Shown in pieces: positions 5,997-9,800 of a stretch of 9,800 nucleotides of DNA (positions within the stretch are counted from its first letter, which is position 1; every line of letters starts with the position of its first letter). A program made the translations under genes and the position numbers. The DNA comes from Deltaproteobacteria bacterium (GTDB lineage: Bacteria; Desulfobacterota; Desulfobacteria; Desulfobacterales; JAABPS01): positions 1-9,800 of the forward strand of contig JAFDFT010000047.1 in assembly GCA_019309685.1 (NCBI GenBank), written 5' to 3'. Under the pieces are notes generated by a model. That model did no database searches. It saw only the letters and a list, made by a program, of their open reading frames with translations, and was not told the DNA's origin.

Positions 5997-7706
5997 ATGG
6001 AATGCCCCGAATGTCAGACCCACAATCCAGATGGGCAAAAATTCTGCGGTTCCTGCGGCCGCATAAAGGACGCCGCATACATACAGAACCAAATGACCAA
6101 TCTTCCTGATTCCAAATTTTGTGGACAGTGCGGCTCCAGCCTACCCATGGTCGGATCCATTACTTTAGCACGCTCGGGGTTAATCACCCTGGTTGGTCAA
6201 AAAACGCTGGACATGCTGGGTTATGATCAGGGTGAAATGCATGGAAAACCATTCTCGCTTTTCGTAGAAAGTGCGGATTTGGTGATCTTCTTTTCTCGTT
6301 TAAACGAGATGCTCAGCGGCGCCAAAAAGCAATCATTTGAAATCGCTCTGAAGCGTAAGAACAAAAACAACATCTATGTCCAGCTCGAGTGCTGGGCTGA
6401 TCAACATACTTCCACATCCATCGAAACAATACAAATTTCCCTTACAGAAACCACGAATAGCCATAATGCGGCCACCCATATGCAGGCCCAGCAAGACCTG
6501 CTCAGTCTGATTTTTACTATTACAGACAATATCAGCACCGTCAACCAAGAGCATTTAGCCCGTTCCATAGAAGACGCCCTTAAAAAGATAAGTTTGTTTA
6601 CCAAAGCGGACCGCTGTTTTATCTATAGTATCAATCGTCCATCCTTTCGCCTGGATCCTGTCCACGAGTGGCGCCAACCCATAGCGTCCCTCCAGGGAGT
6701 CAAAGTCAAATCCAAAAACGTTTCTCTATCAAAGCTCAAACGTATCATGGCAAGATTGCGTCAAGAGAAAATGATCGTCGTCCAGGATACCGACAAACTG
6801 GAGCCGCAGGAACGCAAAGAACTGCTCGATTGGCTTCACGTCGACAGTGGAGCGCTTATTTGCCACGTTCTTTATTCAGAGAAGTTGCCCATCGGCATCA
6901 TCGGTGTTTTCAAAAATACCATAACTGATGGATGGGAGCCGGACTATATTACTTTGGTCAAATTTTTCGGAGATTTTATAGCCAACCGCTTGCCTTTCTC
7001 TGCCATCGATTCCAAGAGTGCCGGTAAGCCCGAACCGGTCACCGCCCGGCCTGAAAAGGCAGGAAAAAAATTACGAGCCAATACACCTGGAAATGTTGTC
7101 GATATGAGCGATATAGATCCCAGTTTTGATGAGGATTTTAAGAAGGTGCAGGCTGAACCGGCCGGCCGTTCATCAATGGAAAACGGCATGCGGTTTGAAA
7201 AGTTCTCCGGCGCACATCCAGCGGATAAACAATCGGTTTTTGAACGTGGTGACGGACTGGTTTTATTGACCTGCCCCCAATGCGGCATTCAGGAGGCAGT
7301 CTCTGTTGGGCAATTCGATACGATGGGCAACGCCATCCGTGCGACATGCCCATGCAAAAAACAATTTACCGCTGTACTTGAAAAACAACGACTTTATCGC
7401 AAGTCAGTCCACTTGGAAGGCTATTTTTCATTAGGCGAACATTTTGAACCAACTGCGGCCAGCAGCAGCACATGGGGCCCGATGGTCGTCAAAGACCTTT
7501 CCAAAACAGGCCTTCGGTTTTTATCGGATAAAACCAAATTTATTCACCCGGGAGAGCTTTTGATGGTAAGATTTAACCTTGATAATGCCAACCAGGCCTT
7601 GATTCAAAAGCCGGCACGCGTGATTTCAATAACCGGCCATGAAGTGGGCTGCCAATTTGAAGGCGCAGACTCCTATGACATTACTCTGGGCTTCTATTTT
7701 ATGTGA
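5997..7706 (+). CDS. zinc ribbon-PAS-GAF-zinc ribbon-PilZ signalling protein
   Basis: The 569-residue cytoplasmic protein has five parts. At the N-terminus is a zinc ribbon (C3, C6, C17, C20) followed by a half ribbon with only C42 and C45. A PAS-like domain covers about 52-152 (LDMLGYDQGEMHGKPFSLFV). A GAF-like domain covers about 168-333 (ADRCFIYSIN; ALICHVLYSEKLPIGIIGVF). A low-complexity linker runs about 334-415. A second zinc ribbon (C426, C429, C451, C453) runs into a C-terminal PilZ domain (about 461-569). PilZ domains bind c-di-GMP through RxxxR and (D/N)xSxxG. Here D500-L-S-K-T-G505 is intact, but the first motif reads Q464-RLY-R468, so one arginine is replaced. No output enzyme is attached, so it probably acts by binding a partner. 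The zinc ribbon begins at the third residue, which supports this start despite the missing ribosome site. Confidence 0.85.
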   Translation: MECPECQTHNPDGQKFCGSCGRIKDAAYIQNQMTNLPDSKFCGQCGSSLPMVGSITLARSGLITLVGQKTLDMLGYDQGEMHGKPFSLFVESADLVIFFSRLNEMLSGAKKQSFEIALKRKNKNNIYVQLECWADQHTSTSIETIQISLTETTNSHNAATHMQAQQDLLSLIFTITDNISTVNQEHLARSIEDALKKISLFTKADRCFIYSINRPSFRLDPVHEWRQPIASLQGVKVKSKNVSLSKLKRIMARLRQEKMIVVQDTDKLEPQERKELLDWLHVDSGALICHVLYSEKLPIGIIGVFKNTITDGWEPDYITLVKFFGDFIANRLPFSAIDSKSAGKPEPVTARPEKAGKKLRANTPGNVVDMSDIDPSFDEDFKKVQAEPAGRSSMENGMRFEKFSGAHPADKQSVFERGDGLVLLTCPQCGIQEAVSVGQFDTMGNAIRATCPCKKQFTAVLEKQRLYRKSVHLEGYFSLGEHFEPTAASSSTWGPMVVKDLSKTGLRFLSDKTKFIHPGELLMVRFNLDNANQALIQKPARVISITGHEVGCQFEGADSYDITLGFYFM

Positions 7707-7713
7707 CAGGATA

Positions 7714-7730
7714 TTTTTTTTTTTTTTTTT
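7714..7730 (+). repeat. 17-base poly-T tract
   Basis: An uninterrupted run of 17 T begins 8 bases after the PilZ gene stop codon. No GC-rich hairpin precedes it. It may aid transcript release or act as a DNA bending tract, and its length could vary through slippage or sequencing error. Because it lies outside coding sequence, length changes would not alter a protein. Confidence 0.9.
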
Positions 7731-7815
7731 ATGACCCGATATATCAAACTTAACCCTGCCGAACCATTATTACTTTTGACTGACTCCCTTATTATTCTTT
7801 TCGCAGGCCATAATT

Positions 7816-7831
7816 CGGCATAAATCTTGCA
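7816..7831 (+). promoter_or_regulatory. candidate sigma-54 (-24/-12) promoter for the binding-protein genes
   Basis: CGGCATAAATCTTGCA matches the RpoN consensus TGGCAC-N5-TTGCW: GG at 7817-7818 and GC at 7829-7830 are exactly 10 bases apart, and both GGCA and TTGCA are intact. Transcription would start near 7842, leaving a leader of about 165 bases. If real, expression needs an enhancer-binding activator; no activator gene is in the window. Confidence 0.5.
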
Positions 7832-7871
7832 TTCACTTAAAGCGTTGCTGTTTATTCTGCCGAGTCGTTCC

Positions 7872-7898
7872 TGTAATGTTTTTCCGTTAAAACATACA
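7872..7898 (+). other. leader stem-loop upstream of the binding-protein gene
   Basis: TGTAATGTTTT (7872-7882) pairs with AAAACATACA (7889-7898), giving ten base pairs with one bulged A and a 6-base loop. No T-run follows, so it is not a terminator. It lies about 30 bases after the predicted sigma-54 start site and could stabilise or regulate the leader. Confidence 0.35.
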
Positions 7899-8007
7899 AA
7901 CTGAGTTTGGAAATACAGACTCCAACAGGTTCAAGGTTTTGTATAAGCCAGACTTAACCAACCAGGACGAGCAACTAATGAACTTAATTAATGAGGAGGA
8001 GTGAATT

Positions 8008-9549
8008 ATGACAAGAAAAACCATACAGTTAATTGCAACCTGTTTAACGGCCGGTCTTATACTGCTGTTCGTCGGGGCGAATATTGTTTTTGCCAAAGAC
8101 ACAGTTAATGTAGGGATTCAATATGACCCGGCGACATTGAATGCCCTTGGAATCAAAACAGAACTGGATATTTTTTTAATTTCGCATATTAACGAAAATC
8201 TAATCGGCTTTAACCTTGAAACTGGAATATCTGAAATTACAAAAAATGCGTTAGCTGAATCAATACGTGTTGTTAAAAACGGAAAAGGGATCAAGTTCAG
8301 GATAAAAAAGGATATACGATTTCATACGGGAGATCTTCTTACGGCACATGATGTTAAATTTACATATGAACAGTGTTTAAATCCTGAGAACGGGAATATC
8401 ATGGCAGGATATTTAGATGAAATTGAGGAGATCGAAATCCTGGACAATCATAACTTTATTTTTCATCTCTATGAGCCCTCTGCGTCATGGAGGAATTTGG
8501 GAATCATCGGCATCTGTTCGAAAAAATATTACGAAAAAGTTGGTGGAGAGGAGTTCCGGTCTCAACCTGTCGGTAGCGGTCCTTTTCGTTATATTAGCAG
8601 AAAGCGGGGTGAGTCTGTTACACTGGAAGCTGTCGAAGATCACAGGATGGGACCAGAGTTCAAGACATTAAACTTTAAAGTGGTACCCGACGAAATTAAG
8701 CGTATTGAAATGCTGGAATCAGGCGAACTTGACCTGATCAGCCATATTCAGCCCAGTAATGTGGAACGTTTGAAAAAAAAGGCGCATATCAAGGTAAAAA
8801 GCGCCATCGTTCCAAGCCTGCATGCATTATCACTCAAGCAGGACACGTACCCGATCATGCGGGATAATAAACTTGGACAGGCGATTATGATGGGCATAAA
8901 CCGGCAGGAACTAGTGGATAACATTTTCCTGGGCGAAGGCTACCCCCTGTACATGTATACAAATAAAATTGAGTTGGGCTATGACCCTAAATACAGTGTT
9001 GAATTTAATCCTTCAAAAGCCCGTGAGCTTGTGAATCAATCTAGCTATAAGCCTGACACCCCGTTGATTCTGACTTATCATAGCGGATTTCCGAATGCAA
9101 AACAGGTCGTATCAGCCATACAGAAATATCTGCAGGATATCGGCATTACGGTTAAGACTTATGAGTTTGACACAAAAGTCTTTTATACTTATGCGCGAAC
9201 GAAAGACAAACGGCTTGGACACTTGGCCGTATATGGGATGGGCGGCGGAAGGGACCCAAATCTCCGGTTGCTCGTAACTCTGCCGAGTGATGGCCCGTAC
9301 AATTCTTATTCTGAGAGGCCGAGACAAAAAGAAATGGATGCGCTTGTGTATGCTCAAGGAAAGGAAATGAATCAGAAAAAACGACTGTTAATTCTCAAGA
9401 AGCTGCATCGGATACTACAGTCAGATTACACATACATCCCATTGTTTGGGCTCAATGTGATTTATGCCATGAATGACAGCGTAGATTACGAATGGCTGCA
9501 GGGTGTATCAAACTTTTCCCAACTGAACAGCATTAAGATCCTCAAGTAG
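8008..9549 (+). CDS. periplasmic solute-binding protein, dipeptide/oligopeptide ABC transporter class (SBP_bac_5)
   Basis: The 513-residue protein has a signal peptide with a long hydrophobic stretch (about 7-27) and likely cleavage after VFA at residue 29, giving a soluble periplasmic protein. The mature part shows the order of SBP_bac_5 (DppA/OppA/NikA type): VGIQYDPATLNAL at 35-47, an FRIKKDIRFHTGD segment at 97-109 with AHDVKFTYE after it, PVGSGPFRY at 187-195, and QAIMMGINRQELVDNIFLGEG at 291-311 in two shorter blocks. Length is normal for the family. These proteins deliver peptides, nickel, glycosides or other solutes to an ABC permease; the sequence does not fix the ligand. AGGAGGA lies 7 bases upstream of the ATG. 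A close paralog begins 48 bases after the stop on the same strand, and no permease or ATPase gene is in view. Confidence 0.88.
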   Translation: MTRKTIQLIATCLTAGLILLFVGANIVFAKDTVNVGIQYDPATLNALGIKTELDIFLISHINENLIGFNLETGISEITKNALAESIRVVKNGKGIKFRIKKDIRFHTGDLLTAHDVKFTYEQCLNPENGNIMAGYLDEIEEIEILDNHNFIFHLYEPSASWRNLGIIGICSKKYYEKVGGEEFRSQPVGSGPFRYISRKRGESVTLEAVEDHRMGPEFKTLNFKVVPDEIKRIEMLESGELDLISHIQPSNVERLKKKAHIKVKSAIVPSLHALSLKQDTYPIMRDNKLGQAIMMGINRQELVDNIFLGEGYPLYMYTNKIELGYDPKYSVEFNPSKARELVNQSSYKPDTPLILTYHSGFPNAKQVVSAIQKYLQDIGITVKTYEFDTKVFYTYARTKDKRLGHLAVYGMGGGRDPNLRLLVTLPSDGPYNSYSERPRQKEMDALVYAQGKEMNQKKRLLILKKLHRILQSDYTYIPLFGLNVIYAMNDSVDYEWLQGVSNFSQLNSIKILK

Positions 9550-9597
9550 GATAAATTTAATTCGATAATTTTAAATGATAAGAGGAAGGTAAAAAAC

Positions 9598-9800
9598 ATG
9601 AAGAGAAATCTAAACTATATCGTACTGGCTATTTTTGTATTTTTTACTGTTGCTTCTTTGTGGGAAGTTCCTGCTTATGCTAAAGACGAGGTAAACGTTG
9701 GGATTCAGTATGATCCGGCGACATTGAATGCCCTTGAAGTCAAAGCGGAACTGGATATCTATCTGATTACGCATATCAATGAAATTCTAATGGGTATTAA
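9598..9800 (+). CDS. second, tandem solute-binding protein (SBP_bac_5), truncated by the window end
   Basis: A new ATG at 9598 has AGGAAGG (9583-9589) 8 bases upstream. The 67 visible codons encode a signal peptide (hydrophobic about 7-21, likely cleavage after AYA at 26-28) and the first part of a mature protein. Aligned with the gene before it, I count 30 of 39 identical residues after the cleavage sites, including VNVGIQYDPATLNAL and HINE. The signal peptides differ almost completely. A 22-base block of DNA around the ATLNAL codons is identical. This is a tandem duplication that has since diverged, probably co-transcribed with the first copy across a 48-base gap with no terminator. Confidence 0.88.
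   Translation, partial: MKRNLNYIVLAIFVFFTVASLWEVPAYAKDEVNVGIQYDPATLNALEVKAELDIYLITHINEILMGI

Larger units (their letters stand above)
7707..8007. other. intergenic region before the binding-protein operon
   Basis: This 301-base gap holds, in order, a 17-T homopolymer (7714-7730), a candidate sigma-54 promoter (7816-7831) and a bulged stem-loop (7872-7898). A strong AGGAGGA ribosome site (7994-8000) lies 7 bases before the next gene. No hairpin precedes the T tract, so I do not call an intrinsic terminator for the PilZ gene. No convincing gene lies in the gap. Confidence 0.6.

Noticed and set aside
6668..6928. 86-codon plus-strand frame inside the PilZ gene.
   Set aside because: It overlaps the GAF domain of the real gene in another frame and shows no domain or ribosome site.
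7757..7820. Inverted repeat TGCCGAA / TTCGGCA upstream of the sigma-54 element, considered as an activator site.
   Set aside because: Only 7-base arms 50 bases apart, and the right arm overlaps the -24 box itself; not distinguishable from chance.
7731..7823. A 30-codon open frame starting at the ATG just after the poly-T tract, in frame with the upstream PilZ gene.
   Set aside because: It has no ribosome site (only T before the ATG), no recognisable motif, and its end overlaps the candidate sigma-54 promoter; more likely chance.
8008..8094. Possible lipoprotein signal at C12 (IATC) in the first binding protein.
   Set aside because: The residue before the cysteine is Thr and the hydrophobic core continues beyond it to a good VFA cleavage site, so ordinary signal-peptidase I processing fits better.

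Overview
The window looks like a chromosomal segment from an anaerobic member of the Desulfobacterota (former Deltaproteobacteria). This is an inference from gene content: a RACo-type corrinoid-protein activator, a cysteine-rich multi-cluster ferredoxin protein, a PilZ protein with an internal CxxC/CxC zinc ribbon, a stand-alone SCP2 protein and a candidate sigma-54 promoter. There are eight credible protein genes, the last cut by the window edge. I see no RNA genes, insertion sequences, CRISPR arrays or phage genes.

Layout. Positions 19-1674 (minus) encode a 2Fe-2S/ASKHA ATPase of the RACo family. A 302-base AT-rich divergent region with a good sigma-70 promoter (1748-1776) leads to a secreted von Willebrand A protein (1977-3533) carrying three copies of a ~101-residue domain. 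A small SCP2-domain protein follows (3638-3979) and the unit ends at a strong hairpin terminator (4030-4073). Two minus-strand genes come next: a winged-helix/poly-cysteine/2x[4Fe-4S] protein (4099-5199) and, upstream of it, a nine-cysteine protein of unknown function (5289-5843). Divergent from these, 5997-7706 encodes a zinc ribbon-PAS-GAF-zinc ribbon-PilZ signalling protein whose promoter lies so close to the ATG that the message may be leaderless. A 301-base gap then holds a 17-T homopolymer, a candidate sigma-54 promoter and a leader stem-loop. It precedes two tandem paralogous periplasmic solute-binding proteins of the dipeptide/oligopeptide class (8008-9549 and 9598 to beyond the window).

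How the genes work together. No single pathway is evident. The likely transcription units are VWA+SCP2, the nine-cysteine gene + FeS gene, and the tandem binding proteins; the RACo and PilZ genes have no co-directional partner in view. Redox and one-carbon proteins (RACo, FeS), sensing (PAS-GAF-PilZ) and solute capture (tandem binding proteins) are side by side without obvious functional coupling. I did not find a clear new system. The most distinctive items are the triple-repeat VWA protein, the zinc-ribbon PilZ sensor with an altered c-di-GMP motif and a near-leaderless start, and the tandem binding proteins behind a sigma-54-type promoter.
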